A stretch of 64,000 nt of DNA, from contig OZ316893.1 of assembly GCA_973895155.1 (NCBI GenBank), positions 23,436,001-23,500,000 on the forward strand, in the 5' to 3' direction. Under the pieces are notes generated by a model. The model ran no database searches. It was not told the origin of the DNA and saw nothing but the letters and a program-made list of their open reading frames with translations. The DNA is from Marsupella aquatica. Lineage: Eukaryota > Marchantiophyta. How positions within the stretch are numbered: the first letter of the stretch is position 1; every line of letters begins with the position of its first letter. The translations under genes were made by a program, and so were the position numbers. Shown here one piece after another: positions 34,852 through 46,026 of the stretch.

Positions 34852-36004
34852 ATGTCTTCATCTTCTGAAATCTCCACCACAGACTCGTCCTCCTCTGATG
34901 AAGATACACCACCTCCACCTCAACATCACACGACCGCACCTCCTCCTCGCGGTCCACCCCGTCAACTTTGTGAATGTTCCAGATGTGTGGGTCAGGTTTC
35001 CCAAAAATCTTACATATGTGCCCAACATATTGAGAGATATGGGCGTTGTGGACGTCATACGGCAGGGGCTTCTTCATCTCATATGGTAAGTGTTATGCCT
35101 TAGTTTTCCTACCCTATTCCCATTACTCAATGGTTGAAGGTTTGCAATTTCACACCTACTTTTGTTTGTTTTGGTTTCGGTGGAATAGGTATCCAATAGG
35201 CCTAGACCTGCGGCACAAGCACCCTATGTCCCATCACAAGGTGTTCTAGATGCTATAGGCAATGCATTCTCAAAAGCCTTGGGTCTAGCGGCAAGGCCCA
35301 CCAGTCCTAGGGAAGTTGGGGTTGAGGCTATTGTCCCAAGAGGGAGAAAGCGTTCCAAGAGGCGGGCCCGAGGGGATACTGATTTGTACAAGGCAGTGGT
35401 TACGGGTCGGTGGGGTGATTGTGAGTTCACTGGCAGATGTGTCCCTATCATCAAGGACTGGGATCCTGAGACTCTTGGTTTGCCACAACAGCTTTCCTAC
35501 GGTGCGGAGGTAGAGGTTTGGGGTAGACGTTGGGTTATCAAACCTTCCACACTTGGGGATAGACATGGCTATGGAGTTTTTGCCTGTGAGGACATCATTG
35601 TGGATGCCGAGAGTGGTAGAGGTGGACGCGGCCGAGAGGGGCCTACTTTGTTTCCTTATGGTGGACCCATCTACAAGAGAAGACATTGGAACATGATCCT
35701 TGCACAACACCCTGAGTGGAAGACTTATGCATTGGACATGGATACTTTTGATGGAAACACTAGAAGGTATAGTGAGCAGCGTGTCATAGATGGGGACCCC
35801 ATACGGACTGGGAATATTGCTGGTTTCATAAACAGTACCGTGGGGACTCGCCCTAAGCGTAGGCAAAATTGTGAGTGGGTTTTCATTGAGGGTCCTCCAC
35901 CAGCACCTTATGGCCAGACATATCATCATGACCATTGCCTAGTTGTAGCAACAAGGACCATTAACTCAGGGGATGAGTTATTTACTCACTATGAGTGGGA
36001 TTAG
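34852..36004 (+). CDS. SET-domain protein encoded inside the CACTA element, 349 aa
   Basis: Probable lysine methyltransferase (S-adenosylmethionine to protein lysine). Exons 34852-35085 and 35189-36004 join in phase 0, with no stop or shift. Residues 1-78 are Ser/Pro-rich, then Cys-rich (CECSRCVGQ, RYGRCGRH). A basic stretch (RGRKRSKRRARGD) follows. The SET domain spans about 195-349: DRHGYGVFACEDI matches the GxGxxA..dI motif, FPYGGPIY the Y-G motif, GNIAGFINST the GN.A.F.N motif, NCEWVF follows, and INSGDELFTHYEW is the closing GeEL..Y motif. The usual NHS reads NST, so activity is uncertain. It lies collinear with and 180-200 bp upstream of the TNP2 frame. An upstream non-coding exon ending near 34847 is possible. 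Confidence 0.82.
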
Positions 36005-36201
36005 GGTTAAGTTAAGGGTCATAGGTGGTATGTTGCATATCAAAGGGCACTACATATGGCCTTTGGCCACATTTTGTATTTGCACCACAACCAATATTAT
36101 TTCATTTTTGCACACCCCTAGCCCATTTTTGTGTGTGTTCTCTTTGCAATATAACTTTCAATTGTTTGCTTTGTTTTTAGAATGTGCGACCCTCTCCAAA
36201 T

Positions 36202-39200
36202 ATGTTACCACGGAGATTGAGAGCAACATATCGAGAAATGGGTATGCCAGAAGAAGGACATGGATCAGAGTCACACTCCTCATCAAGTGCTAGTGGAAGC
36301 AGTAACCCTGATGAAGAGGTACCTCGGACGGATGAACAAGTAACTGATGACCAGGATAGAGCCATGGATGACTTTATGGTTGATTGGTTTGGTGCCGACA
36401 ACCTTGGTGATGACCTTCCCAATGAAGGGCAGGTGCCCCCCAATGATCCACGCCCAAGGCATACCCCTGAGGGACAACGCCAATGGGAAGAAGCAGAGGA
36501 ACATGCCCGAACACCTATCTATGAGGGTGCTCGTTTGAGTCGTCTTTCAGCCATCTTGGGGTTGATGAACCTACAGGCCAAACACAAGGCAAGCAATGCC
36601 TTGTTATCTGATATGTTTGCACTTTGCCATGACCTTATGTTGCCCACTGAGAATGTGTTGCCAGCAACTTGGAAGGAGGCAAAGAGTGTTCTCTCATCTA
36701 TTGGCATGGAATATCATATTGTTCATGCATGTGTGAATGATTGCATGTTATTTCATGGGGCCAATGCAAACATGACACAATGTACAACATGTGATGAGCC
36801 TCGCTATGACCCCAACATGCTAACAAAGAAGGTGCCAAGGAAGGCTGTTCGTTGGTTTCCCATCATTCCTCGGTTGTTGCACATGTATCGGTGTTCTGAC
36901 TTGGCAGAGTTGATGGTATGGCATAAGACTCATCGATCAGAGTCTGGTGTCATGTGGTTGCCAGTTGACTCCCCTGCTCACAAACATATTGAGGCAACAT
37001 GGCCAGACTTTGCACATGATCCTCGCCATGTGAGGCTAGGATTGGCATCTGATGGAGTTAGCCCTCATTCACTTGGAGGAAAGGGGCAACCTACATCAGT
37101 TTGGCCTGTGGTTGTCATGAATTATAACCTCCCACCATGGCTATCCATGAAGAAGGGGTTCCTTTTATTGTCTTTGATTATCCCAGGTCCAAAAAAGGTG
37201 AAGAACTTTGACACTTACTTGGCACTATTGGTTGGAGAACTTCAAAAATTATGGAATGGAGTGTGGGCATATGATGGCAGGAAAATTACAGGAGGTTTTC
37301 CACGTGTCTTTCAATTGAGAGGGATCATTTGTTGGACAATGCATGACTATCCTGGTAAGATGACTTCCATGCCATTTGCAACCCTTCAATAATGTGTAGT
37401 TCCTATTGATGTTTCTCATGTGACAACCCTAACATAAAGTTTGCATGGTTTGATTTCTTCTATGTAAGCAGGGTTTGGTTTTGTCTCTGGATTGCAAACT
37501 CAGGGGTACAAAGCTTGCTCTACTTGTGGCCCAAGCTTAGAGGACATGGCCACATATTGTTCATGGATTAGAAAGATTGTTTATATTGGGCATACAAAGT
37601 TTCTTCCCATGGGGCATGAGATGAGGTTTGACCCACTTCTATTCTCCTCCTTTGACATGCCATTTGGTGATGAGCGTGAAATTCCTGATGCAACAAGTTT
37701 TGCACATTGGAAGTCACTAGCTAATAGGGTGGCAGACCCAAATGATTCCTTCACCTTTGATAGGACAGGTTTGACCAGGTGGAGTGTACTAGCCACTTTG
37801 CCCTATTGGTCTGAGTTGAAGATCCGCCATCTTTTAGACCCCATGCACATAGAGGGAAATGTGGGGAAGGCTTTGATAAAGCATTTTTATGGGGAGAAGG
37901 ACACTAATTTTAGGGAGGCATGCGAGGAGATGGAAATGCATCCAGATGTTTGGGTGACAATTGATCCTATCACAGGTGTGGAGAATCGTCCTTCTGCTCC
38001 TTGGGTGTTGAGTGTTGGCCAAAGACGTGAATTTCGGAACCGTATAGGAGAGATGCGGTTTCCTACAGGCTATGGTGCCAACCTTTGAAAAGCTTTTGGG
38101 ATGGAGGACAATCACAAGTGGCCACGATATCTGAAGACACATGACTATCATCGCCTATTGCAGCATATATTGCCAGTGGCAATTATAGGTATAGGGAGTG
38201 AAGAAGTGCAAGATGCCATCTGGTCATTGGGTCGTTTGTTGAGATGGATATGCTCAAAGGAGATATATGTAGAAGAGATCCCTGGGATGGAGGTATTGGC
38301 AGCTGAGGTGGTATGCAAGTTGGAGAAAGCCCTTCCTCCTTCCTTCTTTGATTGTCAGGTTCATTTACTTGTGCATCTTGTGCGGGAGGTTGCCATTGCA
38401 GGTCCAATGCATTGTAGATGGATGTATTGGCTTGAGCGTTACATGGCGGTGTTGAAGGCTTATGTACGTAACCGTGCACGGGTGGAGGGAAGCATAGCTA
38501 CAGGATACTTGGCAGCAGAGAGTATGTTTTATTGTAGTAACATCTTGGCCACCATTGATCCTACTTGTCCACGTACTTGGATGGAGGAAAGAGAAGAGGA
38601 GGAGGACTGTTTAACAGGTGCCACAAAAACACGCATGTTGACATCAACAGAGTGGTCATAGTTGACAACATTTATGTTGAGTAATAGTAATATCATGGAG
38701 AAATGGAGAGAGTTTTATGAGAATGCCAAGAGAACAAGTCAAAGAGCAAGAATTTTTCCTAAGATGCATGAGTATATGAAGCAAAAGTTGCTTGAGTTGG
38801 ATGACATGGTGACACAAGGAGGAGATGTGTCCCACTTTCCTACCATCACAGATGACGTTCGGACCATTGTTCATGGCCCTTTGAGAGTGGTGACATCCAA
38901 GACGGCTATGTGGACACAAGGGAGACACTTCAGGTCCACTAGTACCTAACCTTTCTTCCTCTATTAATTCATGTAGACCTTATTTTGATTAGTTATTTCT
39001 ATTGTTTAAAAACTTTCTATTATCATTAATGACATCCATAACTGTAATGTTGGCTTCTATATTTATGCCATAGGCCATGTGGGTTTTGGCTATTTAGGGA
39101 TGGGTGTCATATTTTGATGATTATTACATTAATGGTATCTTTTACAGTGTAATAAAAATTTGTGGGTTTTGTTAATTTTAGGGGGTTTCTTCCCTTGATG

Positions 39201-39673
39201 AGAAGAGGGGTCGTACTTTTGATTGTGGAGTTCAAGGGGAATTTTCTCAAGACTCCAGAAGCAGCCGCCATGACAGGAACATTGTTAGAGATGTTGTGCC
39301 ACACTATGGGAAGATAGAGGAGATCTTGGTGGTATCATATGACAACCATTCAAAGTTTGAGGAATATGTCTTCAAGTGCAAGTGGTTCAAAGTGAACCTT
39401 GTTGGTCAAAATTGCACTGTACTTCAAGATGAGAGTGGGTTTACACGGTTGAAGACAAGTGCCACTAGTGTTCAAGCATCTCATTGGCAAACGTCAGAAC
39501 CATTTGCTTTCCCATCACACTTGGAGCAATGTTTCTACATTCCATACCCCTTAGACACCGAGTGGTCAATTGTCATCACCTATGTGCCACGTTCTCGTTC
39601 CATTGTTTCTGAGAAGCCAGATGTTATTGTATCAGACCTAGATGACCTTGAGGCCGATGAGGACCAAGTGTGA
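36202..39673 (+). pseudogene. CACTA TNP2 transposase with two in-frame stops
   Basis: Catalyses cut-and-paste of the element in active relatives. First exon to 37354 (frame open from 36184, first ATG 36202), joined in phase to 37472 by a GT-AG intron. The Transposase_21 (TNP2) region includes VNDCMLFHGANANMTQCTTC, RWFPIIPRLLHMYR, LASDGVSPHSLGGKGQPTSV and WAYDGRKI. A DUF4218-like part follows (LKTHDYHRLLQHILP, HCRWMYWLERYMAVLK), then a last exon from about 39182 with a DUF4216-like end (FKCKWFKVNLVGQN, EQCFYIPYPLDTEWS). TGA at 38086-38088 (between GANL and KAFGMED) and TAG at 38659-38661 interrupt an otherwise continuous frame. Both look like point mutations. Confidence 0.9.
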
Positions 39674-40349
39674 GGGACATATTTATATGCACTTGGGTCC
39701 AGCCTAGACATTTGTTCATGTTATATTTGATTTGTTCATGTTTGGTGATATAAAAAAAAGGATTGTCTATATTTATATTTGCCATTCACTTTTGAATGAG
39801 TCATACTCATGACATATGTATTGTATTGTTTTATTGTGATCACTTGTGAATTTTACATGCAACTTTCTATCTAACCTCTGTTGCTCAATATAACTTTATT
39901 TCCTACTTATTCCATAATTTTCATTCTCACCCTCGTGTTTCCCTCCTTCGTGGTACGTCTGTCCCTCCTCCTCCCTTCCTCTTTCTCCTCCCTCCTTCCT
40001 CTTCCATTGTACTCCCTCCCTTTTCCATCCTTCATTGTACCTCCCTCCATCCTCCCTTCCTCTTCCCTCCTGCCCCATCCATATATTGGACCATCCACCC
40101 TCTTTATTGTCTCACCTCACAATAACCTTAATTTTTAGTTTGCGAACAATTTGCGAAGCTCACAAACTCTCACCGGACTCGCAATTTATATGAAGCTTCT
40201 CGTTTCTCAATATTTCCATACTACACTCTTCGCAAACTTGTGATGCAAAATCAATCACAAATTTCATATTTTCAGCGTTTCGCAAATCTTCCATCCTTCA
40301 ACATTTTTAAACTTGTCAAACAACTACTATCGCAAAACATTTTCAATCC
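39674..40349. other. TNP2 3' flank and inner part of the right subterminal region
   Basis: 39930-40080 is a pyrimidine-rich stretch on the plus strand. TTTGCGAA motifs start at 40138 and continue to the copia insertion at 40350. Confidence 0.7.
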
Positions 40350-40546
40350 TGTTGTAATAGACAACTAAAGGAACACTCAAAGATACTCCAACAAGATAGA
40401 TTCATTACTATTGATGAGGGGATATATATATCCCCTTGGTTACATGGTAGGCAAATGCCCTTATACTGGTCCTATGGTTAGGAGTTCTCATACTATGGTT
40501 AAGGGTTCTCGCCCTATGGTTAAGGGGTAAACTAGGGTTTACAACA
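40350..40546 (-). repeat. Copia 3' LTR
   Basis: 197 bp, TG...CA. On the minus strand it is preceded by the purine tract AAGGGGGAG (40547-40555), the plus-strand primer site for reverse transcription. Confidence 0.96.
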
Positions 40547-41050
40547 CTCCCCCTTGGTTAGTTTATGGAGGAGCATAAAGTAACCACATCTCTTGAACCT
40601 AGGGTATAATCCGGTTTAGGGGTCCACCTGTGTGATGTAGCCTCATTAAAACCTCGCCGCTTTCTTCTCGAGGAAAGAGTGCTACCATCACTTATATAGG
40701 TGGTTTCCCATATCTAATGTCCTGGTTAAGCCTTTTTGCCATGTCTTAGTTAGTGTTAATCGTATGTGCTAAGTGGGGTTATGTGAATGTTCCTAATGGG
40801 TGTCTAGTCTCCCCCTCAGCTCGTTGCCTGGTGTGCGCCTCGTGTTGTTCTTCATGTCGTTTTGCGTATTGCGCTTCGCTTCGTGTTGTGCTTTGGGTTA
40901 GTGAGGCCAAGTCGGGCGTTTTTGCGTTGGTTTGCGTTGTTTCACGTCGGGGATGTGGTGTGGCGCTCGCCGAGTGTGGTGGTCGGGCATCTGGAGGCGG
41001 CTTCATCGGGCGACAGCTTCGTCGTTGGGTAATCCTTTCGAGCTTCAGTG
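40547..41050 (-). other. Copia 3' untranslated region with polypurine tract
   Basis: The polypurine tract AAGGGGGAG (minus strand) abuts the 3' LTR. Otherwise non-coding. On the plus strand, sense ORFs here are fortuitous. Confidence 0.75.
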
Positions 41051-42627
41051 TTATGAGGTGGGCTTGATCGTGGACAATCTGCTCATGCCTATGCCTTCGA
41101 GGTGCGCTCTGTGCAATCCGGCTGGTAGTGGTTTCGTAAACATGTCTGCTCGATTGTCCTGAGATTTGATCCATGCAACATTGATACTTTTCCCTTGTTG
41201 TTCTTGCGTGAAGAAATACTTGGGGTCAATATGCTTGGTCCTCTCGGTCTTCAGGATTCCGTTGGTTATCTGGTCGATACACGCCTTATTGTCTTCGTAG
41301 ATTGTGGTTGGCTCTGTTATCTGTGGTTTACCGGTGCTGGACCTAATATGATTGATAATGCTTCGTAGCCATACAGCTTCTCTGCACGCCTCGTATAACG
41401 CTATGATTTCCGAGTGGTTGGATGACGTTGTGGTCATTGTTTGCTTTGAACTTCGCCAAGATATTGCTGTCGTCCCCTGTAAGAACACGTACCCAGTCTG
41501 TGATTTGGAGTCCTGGGGGTCCGACAGGTAGCCGGCATCAGTGTAACCGGTAAGCGTATCGGGGCTATTCTTAGGAAAGAATAGTCCAAGGTCGATCGTC
41601 CCTTGTAGGTATCTCATGATCCTCTTGATGCCGTTCCAATGCCTGATGGTGGGCTGTGCTCTGTGTCTCGCTAAGAGACTGACGGCGAACGATATGTCAG
41701 GTCTCGTCTGGTTCGCTAGATACATAAGGGCGCCCACCGCTGATAGGTACGGTTTTTCTGATCCCAGTATGGGTTCGTCTTCTTGGCGCTTCCGAAACAT
41801 ATCTTTGATCGGGTCTAGAGATCTGAGTTCCATCGGGGTGGAGACAGGGTAGGATTTCTGCATGTTGAATTGATGAAGTATCTTCTGCGTGTATGTCGAT
41901 TGGTAAAGGAATATGCCTGTTTCTAAGTGTTCGATCTGCAGGCCTAGGCAGTGGTTGGGTCTTCCAAGGTCCTTCATCTCGAAGACTCCTTTCAGTGTAT
42001 GTATTGTGTCTTTCATCATCTGTTTAGTCCCGAATAAGTTCACATCGTCCACGTACAGTGCTAGTATCAGGACTTCGTCCATATGCTTTTTGATGAAGAT
42101 GCAGGGGGCCAGTCCGCTATTTGTAAATCCGAGGGCGAGCATCTCTGTCTGGAATTTCTGATACCAGATTCTGCCGCTCTGTTTAAGTCCGTTGATGGAA
42201 CGTAACACTTGGACTGTAAGTTTTGTTGTTAATTTCTTTCCTCTGGTATGCATTGCCTGTGTATTTCCACTTTGCATCAAGAGGGCCTTTGTATCCCCAT
42301 CAGGTATTATTTGGCTGATGCCCTTTTTAATCTCTGTATTCAGGTTCTGGGACGTCTCCCCCTGAATGTGCTGCTTGACCCTCTCTATCAGTTCCGGGGG
42401 GGCAGTCATGTATATCTCAGTATCGAGTGTGCCGTAAAGGTACGCGGTTACCACGTCCATAAGGTTATTAACCAGTTTATGGTGGACTGAATGTGCTGTG
42501 AGATAGCGATATGTAGTAGCGTCCATTACTGGTGAGTATGTTAAATCGTAGTCCCTGCCCGGGATTTGTGTGTAGCCTTTGGCTACTAGCCGGGCTCGAT
42601 ATCTTACTACTATGCCTTTCTCATTTC
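41051..42627 (-). CDS. Copia reverse transcriptase and RNase H (-1 frame relative to gag-int)
   Basis: Converts element RNA to DNA. Continuous from the shift site: RNEKGIVVRYRARLVAKGYT opens the RT domain, DVVTAYLYGTLD and the catalytic LALYVDDVNLFG (YVDD) follow. RNase H contains GYTDAGYLSDPQDSKSQTGY and ends near NRADMFTKPLPAG. The first Met in this frame is at 42526, but the conserved RT start lies upstream of it. Translation must therefore enter from the gag-int frame. No stop inside. Confidence 0.93.
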
Positions 42628-45600
42628 GTTTTTTTTCAAGAATGTAAATCGAGAGTCGGTGTAATGTGTACCTGGTAATGCCATTTTAAATGGTCCGAAT
42701 ACTTGTCGCTTGATGAGGGCGTCCATCTCGGTATGTATTGCTGCTTGCCACTTTGGCCAATCTGGTTGTTTCTTTGCCTCGTTTATAGTGAGCGGATCAG
42801 GAATATCGTTGGTGATTTCCTGTATTACGTTATAGGCAAATTGTTCATCAATTTGGGTTGTCGGTCGTTTATATATGTTACCTGTTTGCATGTATGTGAT
42901 TGACATTTCCTCGTTTTCTTCACTCAGTGGGTCGTTTTGATTTATCGCTGTCACGTTAAGTGTGATCGCTGGTTCCAGCGCGGGTGTACCCAAGTTTGCT
43001 GCTGGAGTTTTACGTTGGCGAGGCTGGGAGTCCTTGATCCCTGGTGGTCTGCCTCGCTTTGCTCTGGGGGCTGTTACATTGGCCGGTGTCGAGGAGGTTT
43101 GTACTCGCGATGGCGCATTAGCTGCTAAGTTGTGGGATCTTGTGACATTTGCAGCGTCGTTAAATGAGTCTGGAATCTTTTCGAGCATTTCATGTAGGTG
43201 GAGAAGTCTTCTGACTTCTTCGTCTGCCTGCTTGGTTCTGGGGTCATTTCTGTTTTGGTCTGCTTTCCAATTTATGGGCATTTTCGTTGTGTCCTTGGAT
43301 TGTGTTGATGCTGTATTCGTGAGCTGTGGGAATTGATCTTCATAAAAATGGCAGTCCTGATGTCTTGCCTTGAACAGGTCTGCCGTAGTCGGTTCAAGGT
43401 ATCTAATGATCGAAGTAGAGTCAAACCCAACATAGATACCTGCATTCCGTTGGGGTCCGAGTTTTGTTCTCTTTGGTCCTAAGATAGGCACCATTACCTG
43501 GCATCCGAAAATGCGTAGGTGGGACAGGTCCGGTGGTATGCCGAACGCCAGGTGGTATGTTGTCTTAGAGTTATATGCTGACGGTCTATATTGGATTAGT
43601 GCAGCTGCGTGAAGGATGGCATGTCCCCATGCTGATGTGGGTAAGTTTGACTTCATTAACAGTGGTCTTGCCACCATTTGAAGTCTCTTAATAACCGACT
43701 CAGCTATACCGTTCTGAAAATGAACGTGGGGAACTGGATATTGAGTATCGATGCCCGCTGCCCAGCAAAAGTCGTCGAATGTTCTTGATGTGAACTCGCC
43801 AGCTCCATCTACTCTTAATCTTCTTGTAGGATACTCTGGGAACTGTGCTCTTAATTTAAGAATATGTGCTAAGATCCGCGCAAATGCCAAGTTGCGGGTA
43901 GATAGCAATGAAATCTGCAGCCATTTAGTTGATGAGTCGATGATTACCAGGAAATATTTGAAAGGGCCGCTCGGGGGGTCTATAGGTCCGCAGATATCTG
44001 CATTGATCTGCTCTAGGAACTGTGGTATTGAAAATATTGTTTTTGGTATTGATGGTCGTATGGTCATTTTTCCTTGTGAGCACGCTATGCAGGCTGTTTT
44101 TACCTTTGGCTTGACTGTCTTGGGGATTCCTTTGGAGTCCCTTATAATCCTGTTGTACATAGTGGTACCCGGGTGGCCCAGTCGACAGTGCCAGATGTAT
44201 GTCATATCCTCTGATTCTTGGTGTATATGGAATGTTTGGATACTGGTTGCGTATAGGCCTGGGGGGATCAATGCAAATGTTTCTTTAATGGATGGCTTAC
44301 CCTGTATGTCTTGTATGATCTGTAATGTCTCTGTTTTGCCCTGAGTATTCGTGCGCAGTTGGAGGTTATTGGATCTGATATCCTGGAAGCTGATGAGGTT
44401 TCGGGTTGCTTTCGGGGCATAAATTGCTGACTTCACGGTGATTTTAGTTCCTCCTGGTAGTATAAATGTGGCTCGTCCTTTGCCTTCTTCTATATGATTA
44501 AGTCCTGCTATGGTGGTGATAGCGCGGGATGATGGGGTGATGGCCTCGAAATACTTGCTGTGTTTTAAGATAGTATGTGAGGTTCCGCTGTCGATGATGC
44601 CCGTATCGGGGTCGTCTAATGTCGGGTATTTCCAGTCAGTAAGAGAGGTATGTACTTCTATCTGTTCTTGTGTTTCTTCTCTCTGAGAGGCAATCAATTC
44701 TTCTTCTATCTCCATATAATGTCCTTGGGGGTTTTGTCTGGACTTATTTCTGTCGTTTATGTATCTGTGGGCCTCTTGTTCTGTGGCTGCACATGCGTTT
44801 CTAATGTGGCCAATTTTGCCACATCGGTAACACATTTTCTGGGAATTGTTTGCAGTGTCGTATTGGTTGCTTCGTCCTCTTCCTCTATTATTCATGGTGC
44901 CTCTGCGCCACGTGTTATTGGATCCGGAGGGTCGGTTATAAGGTTTGCCTTGTCCTCTGAATTGATTTCTCCCGCCCCTGAATTGGTTTCTTCCGCCTCT
45001 GAATTGAGTTCGTCCGCCCCGGTAATTTCCTCGTTGTTTGTCTTCATAATTGGTGTAGTGGGTTTCAGGTCGATGTGGTGGGGGGTCTGATCCTGCTGGG
45101 CGCTTTCTGGCGTTTTGCAAGGCCACGATCTGTTGCTTCTCTTCCACAAGTAAGTGAGCAATCAGATCTGAGTACTTAGTGAAACGCATGTTCCTATATT
45201 GTGTACCTAATGTGATATTAGATTCAGGGAATGTCGATAGTGTCTTATCGATTCTATCTATGTCATTTATTGGATGTCCACACATTTCTAATTGAGATGT
45301 AATTCTGCACAGTGCGCTATTGTAATTGGCAATTGTGGTGTGGTCCATGACGCGCAGGTTATGCCAATCCCTTCTTGCCTCTGGGAGCCATATCTCCCTC
45401 ATATGATCAAATCGGGCTTTGAGGAGATCCCATAGTTTTCTTGGATTAATTTCGTTCATATACTCATTCTTTAGTTGAGGGGTTAGATGTTGCCTGAGTA
45501 GAAACGCTGCCTTAGCCTTTTGTTTGAGCGTGACATCGATGTCGGTATCTAAGGTGTCTTCAAGGTCTTGTGATGTAAAGTAAGTTTCGACATCTGTGAT

Positions 45601-45780
45601 CCACGTCAAATAGTTGGATCCGTCGACTTTAAGTGCTGGCCATAATAATTTTTCGACTGTATTCATTATTCGGGATGTCAGTTGATTTAAGAACTTTGGT
45701 GAAGATTGAATCGAGTGAAGTATCTCGATTGTACAATTGACCGGTTGGAAGCTTGTATATGGAGCTGAGGGAGCTTTCAA
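42610..45780 (-). CDS. Copia gag, protease and integrase, 1056 aa
   Basis: Gag begins at residue 1 or more likely at Met39 (MNTVEKLLWPALKVDGSNYL). The nucleocapsid has an RGG-type repeat (QFRGG in tandem, residues about 265-295) and a zinc knuckle CYRCGKIGHIRNAC. The protease active site is GIIDSGTSHT. The pre-integrase motif is WHCRLGHPG. Integrase shows HHCC-like CIACSQGKM, then catalytic D (NADICGPI), D (RVDGAGEF) and E (QNGIAESVIKRL). The AKRGRPPGIK AT-hook-like stretch is near residue 900. It ends at TAG 42610-42612, 18 nt after a slippery A AAA AAC. Uninterrupted. Confidence 0.95.
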   Translation of the reverse strand: MKAPSAPYTSFQPVNCTIEILHSIQSSPKFLNQLTSRIMNTVEKLLWPALKVDGSNYLTWITDVETYFTSQDLEDTLDTDIDVTLKQKAKAAFLLRQHLTPQLKNEYMNEINPRKLWDLLKARFDHMREIWLPEARRDWHNLRVMDHTTIANYNSALCRITSQLEMCGHPINDIDRIDKTLSTFPESNITLGTQYRNMRFTKYSDLIAHLLVEEKQQIVALQNARKRPAGSDPPPHRPETHYTNYEDKQRGNYRGGRTQFRGGRNQFRGGRNQFRGQGKPYNRPSGSNNTWRRGTMNNRGRGRSNQYDTANNSQKMCYRCGKIGHIRNACAATEQEAHRYINDRNKSRQNPQGHYMEIEEELIASQREETQEQIEVHTSLTDWKYPTLDDPDTGIIDSGTSHTILKHSKYFEAITPSSRAITTIAGLNHIEEGKGRATFILPGGTKITVKSAIYAPKATRNLISFQDIRSNNLQLRTNTQGKTETLQIIQDIQGKPSIKETFALIPPGLYATSIQTFHIHQESEDMTYIWHCRLGHPGTTMYNRIIRDSKGIPKTVKPKVKTACIACSQGKMTIRPSIPKTIFSIPQFLEQINADICGPIDPPSGPFKYFLVIIDSSTKWLQISLLSTRNLAFARILAHILKLRAQFPEYPTRRLRVDGAGEFTSRTFDDFCWAAGIDTQYPVPHVHFQNGIAESVIKRLQMVARPLLMKSNLPTSAWGHAILHAAALIQYRPSAYNSKTTYHLAFGIPPDLSHLRIFGCQVMVPILGPKRTKLGPQRNAGIYVGFDSTSIIRYLEPTTADLFKARHQDCHFYEDQFPQLTNTASTQSKDTTKMPINWKADQNRNDPRTKQADEEVRRLLHLHEMLEKIPDSFNDAANVTRSHNLAANAPSRVQTSSTPANVTAPRAKRGRPPGIKDSQPRQRKTPAANLGTPALEPAITLNVTAINQNDPLSEENEEMSITYMQTGNIYKRPTTQIDEQFAYNVIQEITNDIPDPLTINEAKKQPDWPKWQAAIHTEMDALIKRQVFGPFKMALPGTHYTDSRFTFLKKNEMRKA
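42628..42634 (-). promoter_or_regulatory. Candidate -1 ribosomal frameshift site A AAA AAC
   Basis: On the minus strand the zero frame reads AAA AAA AAC GAA. A AAA AAC is the canonical X XXY YYZ heptamer in the right phase. A one-base slip back gives CGA AAT GAG, exactly the conserved RT frame. The alternative is a one-base deletion in a homopolymer. Confidence 0.4.
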
Positions 45781-46011
45781 TCATGCCAATAAAGTATTAG
45801 TCCTTTGGACTCTCGATATGCTGGTCCCGAATTGGTGCTCTATGTGAAATTTCGTGTTTTGTAAAAAAAATTCAACTCTGAGGCAAAAGAATGGAGACCA
45901 AGAAAAAAAACGGTTATGGCAGTTTCTAAAAAAAAATGCCACTTTACGAGCATTCTCCTCGTGTAAAACTCGATTGCATCTGCTTGAAAAAAAATGATTT
46001 TTAGAGACTGG

Positions 46012-46026
46012 CTCGTGCTGATAACG
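46012..46026 (-). other. Copia primer-binding site candidate
   Basis: Directly after the 5' LTR on the minus strand the sequence is CGTTATCAGCACGA. TTATCAGCACG-type sites next to the LTR are common in plant copia elements and are thought to pair with initiator tRNA-Met. Confidence 0.45.

Noticed and set aside
39896-40138. Pro/Ser/Leu- or Gly/Arg-rich ORFs on both strands
   Set aside because: Pyrimidine-rich low-complexity DNA, no domain.
43751-44344. 197-codon plus-strand ORF
   Set aside because: Antisense to the conserved copia integrase region.
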